Part shown: positions 51,572-59,910 of the stretch, piece after piece
Layout: each line of letters starts with the position of its first letter
Position numbering within the stretch: position 1 is the stretch's first letter
Assembly (NCBI GenBank): GCA_964458265.1
Contig: CAYWIF010000017.1
Coordinates: 1 to 64,000, forward strand
Direction: 5' to 3'
Source: JAGVSR01 sp964458265
Lineage (GTDB): Bacteria > Pseudomonadota > Alphaproteobacteria > Rhizobiales > Hyphomicrobiaceae
DNA: 64,000 bases
Program-made: the position numbers and the translations under genes
The notes under the pieces: model-generated
Databases searched by the model: none
Seen by the model: only the letters and a program-made list of their open reading frames with translations
Told to the model about the DNA's origin: nothing

Positions 51572-52500
51572 ATCCTGATCTCCATTCCGTCGAAGCCCAC
51601 TTCCCAGCCAGCCTTTTCCACCACCTTACGCTCGGGGGAATTGTCGTCCAGCACGGGATTCGAATTGTTGATGTGGACGTAGATCTTGCGTTTCACATTC
51701 AGGTTCTTGAACGCAGCAATCGAGCCGTTGGACCCGGATATCGATATATGGCCCATGCGGGCGCCGGTTTTGTTCAAGAGACCTTGCCGGATCATCTCGT
51801 CGTCGGTGTAGAGCGTTCCGTCGAAGAAAATCAGCGGCGCGCCTTGCAACCGTTCAGCCAACGGCGGGTCGACGTCGGCGCAGCCGGGAACGTAGTAGAA
51901 ATAGCGGCCGCTTGACGTCTCCGTCACTTTCAAGCCGATCGTATCGCCTTCACGGCTGCCGAACGATTTGGTGTCAGCCCCTTCCTCGAGAAATAGAGCG
52001 ATCTTTCCGGGCACGGCAAAAGCTTCGATCGAAAGGCCGAGGTCTTCGCCGTGGTCCTCGATGCGGATGTCTGCATCGAGCGGCAACGGAAGCCTGGGCA
52101 CGATTTCAGGGTTGCAGACGTTGAACACCGAGTTGGCATTGATCGTCTTCAAGACGCGGTCAGAGCCGTAGATCGTGAACGGCGTGCCTTCGCGTAGATT
52201 GATGAGGCCGATGATGTGATCGACATCGGCGTTGGTGACGATGACGGCCTTGATCGGAGAATTGCGCAGGGGCCCGTTGGGGTCGGGCCAGAGTTCGGGA
52301 TTTTGCGCCAACTGCTCGCGCAGGTCGGGCGAACAATTCAGCAGCACCCACCGTTTCCCATCCGCGGAAACCGCCAGCGACGACTGCGTGCGCGCGGCGA
52401 AACCCGGTTTACGGGCGCGCGCGCTCGCACTCATGGGGCCATTGCAGTTCCATTGCGGGAATCCGCCGCCGGCGGATGCCCCGAGCACCTTGATGAGCAT
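51568..52500 (-). CDS. pqqB: PQQ biosynthesis protein PqqB
   Basis: A 310-residue metallo-beta-lactamase-fold protein, thought to hydroxylate the crosslinked PqqA-derived intermediate. It has LGASAGGGFPQWNCNGP at the N-terminus, TNADVDHIIGLINLREG in the metal region and the conserved HINNSNPVLDDNSPERK near the end. ATG 52500 is the usual family start; the frame extends 15 codons more. It follows pqqA after a 129-base spacer with a strong hairpin. Confidence 0.96.
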   Translation of the reverse strand: MLIKVLGASAGGGFPQWNCNGPMSASARARKPGFAARTQSSLAVSADGKRWVLLNCSPDLREQLAQNPELWPDPNGPLRNSPIKAVIVTNADVDHIIGLINLREGTPFTIYGSDRVLKTINANSVFNVCNPEIVPRLPLPLDADIRIEDHGEDLGLSIEAFAVPGKIALFLEEGADTKSFGSREGDTIGLKVTETSSGRYFYYVPGCADVDPPLAERLQGAPLIFFDGTLYTDDEMIRQGLLNKTGARMGHISISGSNGSIAAFKNLNVKRKIYVHINNSNPVLDDNSPERKVVEKAGWEVGFDGMEIRI

Positions 52501-52552
52501 GATGTTCCGGCGTGTTTGAGATCGGCCGCCCATGGGGGCGCGCAAACGACGG

Positions 52553-52576
52553 CGGCGGCCAATTGACGGGCCGCCG
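52553..52576 (-). promoter_or_regulatory. Hairpin between pqqA and pqqB
   Basis: A perfect 8-bp GC stem (52553-52560 with 52569-52576) with an 8-base loop and no T-run. Such a structure could protect or partly terminate the pqqA message, so that the precursor peptide is made in excess over the enzymes; that function is inference. Confidence 0.5.
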
Positions 52577-52629
52577 CGTCAGATGGGGGCTGGCGCTGTC
52601 AAAGAAGGCGCCGGCCGCGGACTCTGAAA

Positions 52630-52719
52630 TCAGATGACGTCGATTTCGGCCGGCAGATACGAGGTGACCTCGAGGCCGATTTCCTGCTCACGAACGGCGG
52701 GTTTGGTCCAGGTCTGCAT
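52630..52719 (-). CDS. pqqA: PQQ precursor peptide PqqA
   Basis: A 29-residue precursor, MQTWTKPAVREQEIG..., with the conserved Glu17 and Tyr21 (EVTSY) that become the PQQ skeleton. ATG 52719 is preceded by GGAGGA. It is the first gene of the pqqABCDE operon, located 129 bases upstream of pqqB. Only the C-terminal part of longer frames through here is real. Confidence 0.96.
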   Translation of the reverse strand: MQTWTKPAVREQEIGLEVTSYLPAEIDVI

Positions 52720-53281
52720 GATTGTGTCCTCCAAAGACAGTTTTTGGCCGCTCTTATGAACTGGCCGAGTGTATTGACCGACCGCCCCTCCCGAGGGCGT
52801 TCCGGTGTGGTGCGGATCTCCCGTCCGCCGCGCACCGGAAATTGGTAAGTTGCCAATCTCGATAGTTTCTAAAAACACATTCGGGAGCGGGGATTCAAGT
52901 CACTTGGGGTCACGAAAGCGTGTGGCCTAACAGAACTTTAGCTGGCGATAAGGCAAGCTATTGAGCGAAGTCAAACCTGCGGTGCCGAGCGACTGGGGCC
53001 AGCACCGCAAGTCTCGCCGCGCAACGGGTTCTCGGAAGGCGCATTATTAAAATATTCACCCAGCTTTTCTAGCAAAAGCGGAATGAAATGCCTCACGTTC
53101 CCGATAAATCTTTTCACTTGAAGCATGATTTTGCTGTGGTATCTTCCGCCGCCTTCGGTCGAGCGGCGCGGGCCGGCTCCTGCTGCCGCCGCCGGCAATT
53201 CGCACGCGCTTACCGGTGCGGCATGACAGGAAACGTCCACCTGGAAGTGTCAGCCGTATTGACCGCCTCGGAGAGGTTAAA
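52720..53281. promoter_or_regulatory. 562-bp divergent region between pqqA and cobA
   Basis: No supported gene. It should hold the pqq promoter (minus) and the cobA-cysJI promoter (plus). Visible elements: a 41-base imperfect palindrome with perfect 8-bp outer arms at 52800-52807 and 52833-52840, an ATTGG/CCAAT pair at 52841-52857, and a GCTTTT/AAAAGC pair at 53063-53079 in an AT-rich stretch. No assignment to a regulator is possible by eye. Confidence 0.45.
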
Positions 53282-54121
53282 ATGACAGGTTCGCATGCGG
53301 CCGGCGCGGAAGCGCTGGGCCGCGTTCAACTGATTGGGTGCGGTCCGGGTGATCCCGACCTGTTGACCCTGCGCGCCGCGCGGTCCATCGCCGCTGCGGA
53401 CGTGCTTGTGGTCGACCGGTTAGTCGGAGACGGCGTGCTGGCGCATGCGCGCCCGGATGCGCGCATCATCTTTGCCGGCAAGGAAGCAGGCGGTCCCTCG
53501 ACATCTCAGGATGACATCAATCGCATTCTTGTACGCGAGGCGCTGAAGGGCAGCGTTGTGGCGCGGCTCAAGGGCGGCGACGGCTTCGTGTTCGGGCGTG
53601 CGGCAGAAGAAATCGCCGCTGTTCGTGCGGCCGGGATCGCCGTCGATATCATTCCCGGCATAACCGCTGCACACGCTTGCGCTGCCAGCATTGCGCTGCC
53701 GCTGACGCTACGCGAGAGCGTGCGCCAGTTTTCACTGGTCACGGGTGCGACGGCCGGGGGCGACCTCGACCTTGACTGGACAGCGCTGGCGGCGCCGGGG
53801 CAAGCGTTTGCGATCTACATGGGCGTTCGCACGGTGCGTTCGCTCCGGCAAAACCTCTTGTTGGCCGGTGCGGCCGCAACGCTGCCAGTGGTTGTTGTCG
53901 AGAACGGAACGCGGCCCGACGAGTTGGCGGTTGCGACGACGCTCGGTGATCTCGTCGAAGCGATCGGCGCCTATGGCATCGAGGGTCCGGCCATCATTTT
54001 CGGTGGGCTCGCGTGGGGCGACGCCAACCTCACAATGCCGGAAAAAGTGAATGTCTATAGCGCGGCTGCAGACCGCGCGGGCGAAGCGGTACGCGCTGTC
54101 GCTGCCGCCGACGCCATCTGA
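53282..54121 (+). CDS. cobA: Uroporphyrinogen-III C-methyltransferase
   Basis: A 279-residue SUMT that methylates uroporphyrinogen III to precorrin-2, the precursor of siroheme for sulfite reductase and of cobalamin. Motifs: GCGPGDPDLLTLRA, VARLKGGDGFVFGR and IPGITAAHACAASIALPLT. ATG 53282 follows GAGAGG. It sits directly before cysJ (14 bases), so supply of siroheme to CysI is its likely role. The CysG-type dehydrogenase/ferrochelatase domain is absent and must come from another gene. Confidence 0.94.
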   Translation: MTGSHAAGAEALGRVQLIGCGPGDPDLLTLRAARSIAAADVLVVDRLVGDGVLAHARPDARIIFAGKEAGGPSTSQDDINRILVREALKGSVVARLKGGDGFVFGRAAEEIAAVRAAGIAVDIIPGITAAHACAASIALPLTLRESVRQFSLVTGATAGGDLDLDWTALAAPGQAFAIYMGVRTVRSLRQNLLLAGAAATLPVVVVENGTRPDELAVATTLGDLVEAIGAYGIEGPAIIFGGLAWGDANLTMPEKVNVYSAAADRAGEAVRAVAAADAI

Positions 54122-54135
54122 AGGAGTTATATCTC

Positions 54136-55926
54136 GTGGCCCTGCCGCCTTTGCCAAAGAACGCGCCGTTCAACGCGGAAGATCTGGCCTTTCTCAACCA
54201 GCTCGTGCAGCGGTCGACCCCGCTGCAGCGCAGCTGGCTATCGGGTTTTCTTGCTGGCCTTGATGCCGCGCAGGGTGGCGCCGGTGCAGGGGCCGCCGTG
54301 CAAGCTGTGGCGGCACAACGCCCGCGCGTTCCGCTCACCATTCTATATGGCAGCGAAAGCGGAAACGCTGAGGCGCTTGCGTTTAAAGCCAAGAAAATCG
54401 CCGCGAAACTCAATTGCGATGCGAAGGTTCTCGACATGGGCGACACGGATGTCGCTTCGCTTGCGAAATCCAAGAACCTCGCCATCTACATTTCAACGTG
54501 GGGCGAAGGCGATCCACCGCAGCGCGCCGTCGATTTCTACAAAGAGCTGATGAGCGATGCCGCGCCGCGCCTCGATGGCGTCAAGTATGCGGTGTTATCG
54601 CTCGGCGATACGGCCTATGTGAACTTCTGCGAGACCGGCAAGAAAATCGACGCGCGGCTCGCGGAACTTGGCGCGACGCGCATCCACGACCGCCTCGACC
54701 TCGACCTTGACTACGCCAAGGCGGCCGCCTCTTGGACCGACGCCATGCTGGAGAAGTTCTCGCCCGCAGTCGATGCGCCGGCGTCGACGGTTGTGCATGT
54801 CGATTTCAAGGTTGTGGCCGCCGACGACGAGCCGGCCGAACCGCTTTACACTGCGGAAGATCCGGCGGAGGCCGAGATTTCGGGAATCGTCAATCTGAAC
54901 GGCACCGGTTCAACGCGCGAAACCTATCACGTCGAACTGGCGGTTGAGGCGGACGGCTTCACGTATGACCCTGGCGCCGCAATCGGCGTGATACCGGAGA
55001 ACGATCCGGCGTTGGCCGCCGATGTTGCGCGCGCCGCCGGTCTCGACGGCGATGCCTCGCTCGTGGTGAAGCTGGCAAGAGGTTACGACATCACGACGCT
55101 GTCGCGTGCGACCGTGGAGACTTACGCGAAGCTGACCGGCCGGAAGGATGTTGCCGCGCTGCTCGACGGCGACGGCTTGGCGAAGTTTGCCGCCGACCGG
55201 CAACTTGTGGACTTCGTGACCGCGTACCCTGAGAAACTGACTTCGGAGCAGTTGCTGGGCCTTCTGCGTCCGCTGCCGGGGCGGCTCTATTCGGTCGCAT
55301 CCAGCATCAAGGCGCATCCGGGCGAAGCGCATCTGCTGGTTGGCGCCGTGCGCTGGGAGAGCCACGGGCGCAAACGCGGCGGGGTGGCATCGACGTTCTT
55401 CGCCGACCGGCGCAAGGTGGGCGACAAGGTGCGCGTCTACGTCAAGCCGAACCGGCACTATGCGTTGCCCGCCGACGGCAGCCGGCCGATCATCATGATC
55501 GGGGCGGGCACGGGCGTGGCACCCTATCGCGGCTTTATCGAGGAGCGCATCGAGACCGGTGCGAACGGCAAAAGCTGGCTGTTCTTCGGTGAGCGGAACT
55601 TCACGAACGACTTTCTTTATCAGCTCGAATGGCAGGAGCATCTCGCGTCCGGCGCGTTGTCGCGGATCGACGTGGCGTTCTCGCGCGACCAGCCGGAAAA
55701 GATCTACGTGCAGCACCGGCTCTGGGAGAGCCGCAAGGACATCCTGGCGTGGCTGGAGGACGGCGCGCACCTTTACATCTGTGGCGATGAAAAGGGCATG
55801 GCGAAGGACGTGGACGCGACGCTCGTCAAAATTCTCGCGGAGCCCATGAAGGGCGACGAGGATGCGGGCCGGGCGAAGCTGAAAGAACTGACGAAGGCCG
55901 GGCGTTACCAGCGCGATGTGTATTGA
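54136..55926 (+). CDS. cysJ: Sulfite reductase (NADPH) flavoprotein alpha subunit
   Basis: A 596-residue diflavin reductase passing electrons from NADPH to CysI. The order is an N-terminal helix (NAEDLAFLNQLVQRSTPLQRS), a flavodoxin domain with LYGSESGNAEALA (about 70-210), an FAD domain with RLYSVASS, and an NADPH domain with IMIGAGTGVAPYRGFIEER; the last residues RYQRDVY match CysJ. GTG 54136 has an ideal AAGGAG site. It is in an operon with cobA and cysI; an inverted-repeat spacer separates it from cysI. Confidence 0.95.
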   Translation: MALPPLPKNAPFNAEDLAFLNQLVQRSTPLQRSWLSGFLAGLDAAQGGAGAGAAVQAVAAQRPRVPLTILYGSESGNAEALAFKAKKIAAKLNCDAKVLDMGDTDVASLAKSKNLAIYISTWGEGDPPQRAVDFYKELMSDAAPRLDGVKYAVLSLGDTAYVNFCETGKKIDARLAELGATRIHDRLDLDLDYAKAAASWTDAMLEKFSPAVDAPASTVVHVDFKVVAADDEPAEPLYTAEDPAEAEISGIVNLNGTGSTRETYHVELAVEADGFTYDPGAAIGVIPENDPALAADVARAAGLDGDASLVVKLARGYDITTLSRATVETYAKLTGRKDVAALLDGDGLAKFAADRQLVDFVTAYPEKLTSEQLLGLLRPLPGRLYSVASSIKAHPGEAHLLVGAVRWESHGRKRGGVASTFFADRRKVGDKVRVYVKPNRHYALPADGSRPIIMIGAGTGVAPYRGFIEERIETGANGKSWLFFGERNFTNDFLYQLEWQEHLASGALSRIDVAFSRDQPEKIYVQHRLWESRKDILAWLEDGAHLYICGDEKGMAKDVDATLVKILAEPMKGDEDAGRAKLKELTKAGRYQRDVY

Positions 55927-55933
55927 GGTCGGT

Positions 55934-56046
55934 CCCCTCTCCCCGTCCTTTGCGGGGAGAGGGTTAGGGTGAGGGGCAGCATCCCATCGAACAAGTGGCT
56001 GCCCCTCACCCCAACCCTCTCCCCATCGAAGGCGATGGGGAGAGGG
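55934..56046. repeat. Composite inverted-repeat element between cysJ and cysI
   Basis: Two small palindromes, 55934-55963 and 56015-56046 (14-bp arms in the second), are joined by a 27-base inverted pair: 55954-55980 against 55998-56024, with one mismatch. Both small palindromes share GGGGAGAGG with the element at the assembly gap. The element occupies almost the whole 142-base spacer. Confidence 0.9.
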
Positions 56047-56068
56047 GGAAGAGGTTGCGGAGACGACA

Positions 56069-57802
56069 ATGACCGAGACACGTTCGAAGAACGAAGTCAT
56101 CAAAGAGAACAGCCGGCTGTTGCGCGGCGGCATTGCCGACGGGTTGCGGCATGTGGAAACCGGGGCGATCGAAGAAGACGATACGCAGCTTCTGAAGTTC
56201 CACGGTTCCTACATGCAGGACGACCGCGATGTGCGCGCGGAGCGGACGAAGAAGATGCTTGAGAAAGCGTTCTCGTTCATGATCCGGCTGCGGTTGCCAG
56301 GTGGCGTCGTCACGCCGGAGCAGTGGTTGAAGCTCGACGACATCGCGGGAACGTACGCCAACGGGACGCTGCGGCTGACGACGCGCGCGACGTTTCAATA
56401 TCACGGTGTCATCAAGTCCAATTTGAAGCGCACGATGCAGGCGATCAACGCTGCGTGCATCGACACGATCGCGGCGTGCGGCGACGTCAATCGCAACGTC
56501 ATGTCGGCGTCGCATCCGTTCCTGTCCAAGGCGCACCGGGAGGCCGAAACGCTGGCCAAGGCTGTCAGCGCCCATCTGCTGCCGCGCACGGGCGCCTATC
56601 ACGAAATCTGGCTCGACGACGAGAAGGTAATCGAGACGGCCGGAGGGGCCGTGCCCGAGAGCGAACCGATCTACGGGACGCATTATCTGCCGCGAAAGTT
56701 CAAGACCGTCGTGGCCGTACCGCCCGACAACGACGTCGACATTTACGCGCATGACCTCGGCTACATCGCCATCGTCGAGAAGGGCGAGGTTGTCGGTTGG
56801 AACGTGACCGTGGGCGGCGGCATGGGGATGACGCATGGCGAGACGGACACGTTTCCGCGTACGGCGGACATGCTTGGGTTCTGCACACCGGACCAGGCGG
56901 TCGACGTCGGCGAGAAGGTCGTGACGGTGCAGCGCGATTGGGGCAACCGGGCGGTGCGCAAGAATGCGCGGCTCAAGTACACGATCGAACGGGTCGGGAT
57001 CGATGCGTTCCGGGCGGAGGTTGAGAAGAGGCTGGGCTATAAGCTCGGCACGCCGCGGCCGTTCACGTTCACGTCCACGGGCGATCCCATCGGTTGGCGG
57101 CAGACGCTGGACGGTAAGGCCGCCGACCGGAAGTGGCATCTGACACTCTATGTCGAGAACGGGCGGGTGAAGGATACGCCGACGATGAAACTTCGGACCG
57201 CGCTGCGCGAGATCGCGAAGGCGGGCGGGATCGATTTCGTTGTCACGTCGAACCAGAACCTCGTGATCGCCAACGTGACGGCGAAGGCGAAGCCGAAGAT
57301 CGAAGCGCTGCTCGAGAAACACGGCGTCGCGATTGCAACGTCGTCGGGACTGCGGCGCAATGCGATGGCTTGCGTGGCACTACCGACGTGCGGACTGGCA
57401 CTCGCGGAGAGCGAGAGGTTTCTGCCCGATCTCGTGACCGATCTGGAGGTTATTCTCGACAAGGCGGGCTTACGGGACGACGATATCGTGATCCGTATGA
57501 CGGGATGCCCGAACGGGTGCGCGCGTCCGTTTCTTGCCGAGGTCGGCTTCGTCGGACGCGCGCCGGGGCTGTACAATCTTTATCTGGGGGCCGCGTTCGA
57601 TGGGACGCGGCTGTCGAAGCTCTACGCGCAAGACGTCAACCGCGAACAAATCTTGATGCTGTTGGAGCCGATCATCAAGCGCTACGCCAAGGAGCGGGCC
57701 GAGGGCGAGCACTTCGGCGATTTCGCGGTGCGGGCGGGTATCATTGCGGCGACGACGGCGGGGAACAGATTCCACGACGAGGTCGTGCTGGCGACGGTGT
57801 GA
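56069..57802 (+). CDS. cysI: Sulfite reductase hemoprotein beta subunit
   Basis: A 577-residue siroheme/[4Fe-4S] reductase that reduces sulfite to sulfide by six electrons. Cluster cysteines are in CVALPTCGLALAE and TGCPNGCARP. Pairing with the upstream CysJ, and with cysHDN converging from the other side, supports sulfite rather than nitrite as substrate. GGAG precedes the start. It is the last gene of cobA-cysJ-cysI; no T-rich terminator is seen and it converges with the CNBD gene. Confidence 0.95.
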   Translation: MTETRSKNEVIKENSRLLRGGIADGLRHVETGAIEEDDTQLLKFHGSYMQDDRDVRAERTKKMLEKAFSFMIRLRLPGGVVTPEQWLKLDDIAGTYANGTLRLTTRATFQYHGVIKSNLKRTMQAINAACIDTIAACGDVNRNVMSASHPFLSKAHREAETLAKAVSAHLLPRTGAYHEIWLDDEKVIETAGGAVPESEPIYGTHYLPRKFKTVVAVPPDNDVDIYAHDLGYIAIVEKGEVVGWNVTVGGGMGMTHGETDTFPRTADMLGFCTPDQAVDVGEKVVTVQRDWGNRAVRKNARLKYTIERVGIDAFRAEVEKRLGYKLGTPRPFTFTSTGDPIGWRQTLDGKAADRKWHLTLYVENGRVKDTPTMKLRTALREIAKAGGIDFVVTSNQNLVIANVTAKAKPKIEALLEKHGVAIATSSGLRRNAMACVALPTCGLALAESERFLPDLVTDLEVILDKAGLRDDDIVIRMTGCPNGCARPFLAEVGFVGRAPGLYNLYLGAAFDGTRLSKLYAQDVNREQILMLLEPIIKRYAKERAEGEHFGDFAVRAGIIAATTAGNRFHDEVVLATV

Positions 57803-57875
57803 CCTGCCGGCGGTGGCGTAGAGAGCGAACGGCGGAGGGATCGGACCCCGATCGCGTTGCAACGGCTCGCGTGGT

Positions 57876-58235
57876 TCACAGGCTGGCGTTCATCTTTCGG
57901 ATGCGGTTGGCGAGGATCGCCATGATGTGGAGCGCGAACTCGGGCGTCGCCTGAACGAGGGCGAGAAACTGGGCGCGGCTCAGTTCGAGGACTTCCGTCG
58001 GCTCCATGGCGATGGCCGCAGCACTGCGTGGCGCATCGTCGATCAGTGCCATTTCGCCGAACACGCCGCCGGGGCCGACGTTTTCCAGGATCGTGCCGTA
58101 GGTGACGATCTGAATGCGGCCGGTGCGGACGATGTAGAGATGCGAGGCCGGGTCGTCCTGCTTGAAGACCTTTTCGCCGGCGTCGAACGTGTGTCCGGTG
58201 GCGCCGACTTCGACAAGGCTCGCATAGTCCAACAT
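57876..58235 (-). CDS. Cyclic-nucleotide-binding domain protein
   Basis: A 119-residue single-domain Crp/CNBD-fold protein with EKVFKQDDPASHLYIVRTGRI, GTILENVGPGGVFGEMALID and DAPRSAAAIAMEPTEVLEL; the phosphate-binding cassette GEMALIDDAPRSA is intact. It has no DNA-binding helix-turn-helix, so it is not a transcription factor on its own; it may sense cAMP or cGMP and act through a partner. It follows the two sulfite-exporter-like genes after 76 bases. Confidence 0.88.
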   Translation of the reverse strand: MLDYASLVEVGATGHTFDAGEKVFKQDDPASHLYIVRTGRIQIVTYGTILENVGPGGVFGEMALIDDAPRSAAAIAMEPTEVLELSRAQFLALVQATPEFALHIMAILANRIRKMNASL

Positions 58236-58311
58236 GGCCGACTTGCTCCATCCGCCGGGATCGCGGTCGAGTGTAGGCGCGCGACCCACGGCTCGCAAGG
58301 CGGGGCCGTGC

Positions 58312-59112
58312 TCAGTGGTTGAGGAGCGTGTAGGCTGCGAAGAAAAGCACGGCGGCGAGGCCGATGCGAAGGGTCCAGTCGGGGAGCTTGCCGGTCAGGC
58401 GCGAGCCGATGAGGATGCCCGGGATCGAGCCGCAGAGGAGTGCAACCAAAAGCATCGGATCGATGTGACCCATGCCGGCGTGACCCATGCCGGCGACGAA
58501 GGTGAGGGGTACCGCGTGCACGATATCCGTGCCGACGACGCGGCGGGCCAGCATGTGCGGGTAGAGCCCGGTCAAGGCGGCAACGCCGATGGCTCCGGCG
58601 CCGACGGAGGTGAGCGCGACCGCGGCGCCGAGGATGAGGCCGAACATGACTGTCGGCAAAACGCGGACCGGTGTTTCGGTGATGGGATCGTCAAAGCCCT
58701 GCGGCTGCCAGCGGTTCAGAACGGGGAAAATGATGATTGCGGCGGCGCTGACGACCAGAGTGATGGCGAGACCCTTCTTCACATACCAGGCAACGAGTTC
58801 CGTGTCGGGTGCGGCGAGATAGAGCCACAATAGGACGAGGGCTGCGCCCGGCAGACTTCCGGCGGCGAGCCAGCCGAGAATTGGCCAGTCGACGTTTTGC
58901 AAGCGCTGATGACGCCACGCGGCGCTCATTTTCGTGATGGCTGCAAACAAGAGATCGGTGCCAACGGCAACAGCGGGGGGAACGCCGACGCCGGAAATCA
59001 GAAGCGGCGTCGTCAGAGAACCGGCGCCCACTCCCGTGATGCCGATCAGGAACCCGATGACGAAGCCGCCACCGAGGATAAGGCCAAGCGAATTTGCGAT
59101 CAGAACGTCCAT
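58312..59112 (-). CDS. TauE/SafE family sulfite exporter-like protein (second copy)
   Basis: A 266-residue polytopic membrane protein of the TauE/SafE family with about eight helices. The two repeats are marked by GGFVIGFLIGITGVGAGSLTTPLL and VALTSVGAGAIGVAALTGLY. It starts 12 bases after the stop of its paralogue, in the run cysH-cysD-cysN-tauE-tauE. Sulfite or sulfonate export is suggested by family and context, not shown. Confidence 0.88.
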   Translation of the reverse strand: MDVLIANSLGLILGGGFVIGFLIGITGVGAGSLTTPLLISGVGVPPAVAVGTDLLFAAITKMSAAWRHQRLQNVDWPILGWLAAGSLPGAALVLLWLYLAAPDTELVAWYVKKGLAITLVVSAAAIIIFPVLNRWQPQGFDDPITETPVRVLPTVMFGLILGAAVALTSVGAGAIGVAALTGLYPHMLARRVVGTDIVHAVPLTFVAGMGHAGMGHIDPMLLVALLCGSIPGILIGSRLTGKLPDWTLRIGLAAVLFFAAYTLLNH

Positions 59113-59124
59113 CGGGTCGTATGC

Positions 59125-59871
59125 TCAGCCCAGTGCATTCAGTAGCGTGCGAAGGCTCAGCAACACGACGACGGTGCCGACCATGATCATCAACACCTTA
59201 TCGGGGATATGCTTGGTCGCATAGGCCGCGAAGGGGGCTGCGATAATTCCGCCGATGACGAGACCCGTGATGATCGGCCAAAGGTCGAGGCCGACTGTCA
59301 AGAAAAACGTGGTCGAAATTGTCAGTGTGACGAAAAATTCGGCCAGGTTAACGGTGCCGATCGCGTAGCGCGGCGTGGTGCCCTGGCCCAACAGCGAGGA
59401 CGTGACGAGCGGGCCCCAGCCCCCGCCGCCGATGGCGTCGAGAAAGCCGCCAAAGAGGCCAAGCGGCGCGACCGCCTTGGGTTCGACCCCCTCCCGTTTC
59501 TCCTTCTGACCGATGGCTTTCCAGACGATGAACACACCGAGCAGCATTAGATACGTGGCGATATAGGGTTTGAGAGCTTCGCCGGGCAGCGACGACAGCG
59601 CGTAGGCGCCGAGCGCGCCGCCGATCATGCCGGGCAGCACAAGACGAGCCAGAAGTTTTTTGTCGATGTTGCCAAGCTTCCAATGGGCGATCCCAGATGC
59701 GCCCGTCGTGAACGTCTCGGCTGCATGAACGCAGGCACTCGCCGTCGCCGGCGGAACGCCCATGCTGAGGAGGGCAGTGGACGCACTGATGCCGTACGCC
59801 ATGCCAATGGCGCCATCGACCATTTGCGCAACGAAGCCAATGACGGCAAAGAGGATGACGTCTTCAAGCAT
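59125..59871 (-). CDS. TauE/SafE family sulfite exporter-like protein (first copy)
   Basis: A 248-residue TauE/SafE membrane protein with about eight helices; the repeat motifs are FVAQMVDGAIGMAYGISASTAL and GGFLDAIGGGGWGPLVTSSLL. It begins 39 bases after the cysN stop and precedes a second TauE/SafE gene. Sequence differs enough from the second copy that they are old paralogues or separate acquisitions. Export of excess sulfite made by CysH is the likeliest role. Confidence 0.9.
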   Translation of the reverse strand: MLEDVILFAVIGFVAQMVDGAIGMAYGISASTALLSMGVPPATASACVHAAETFTTGASGIAHWKLGNIDKKLLARLVLPGMIGGALGAYALSSLPGEALKPYIATYLMLLGVFIVWKAIGQKEKREGVEPKAVAPLGLFGGFLDAIGGGGWGPLVTSSLLGQGTTPRYAIGTVNLAEFFVTLTISTTFFLTVGLDLWPIITGLVIGGIIAAPFAAYATKHIPDKVLMIMVGTVVVLLSLRTLLNALG

Positions 59872-59910
59872 GACGTTTTCAATCTCGGCGGCGGCTTCAG
59901 GATGCCGGTG

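Noticed and set aside
56069..57802. Assimilatory nitrite reductase
   Set aside because: The siroheme reductase family covers both substrates, but CysJ upstream and convergent cysHDN make sulfite much more likely.
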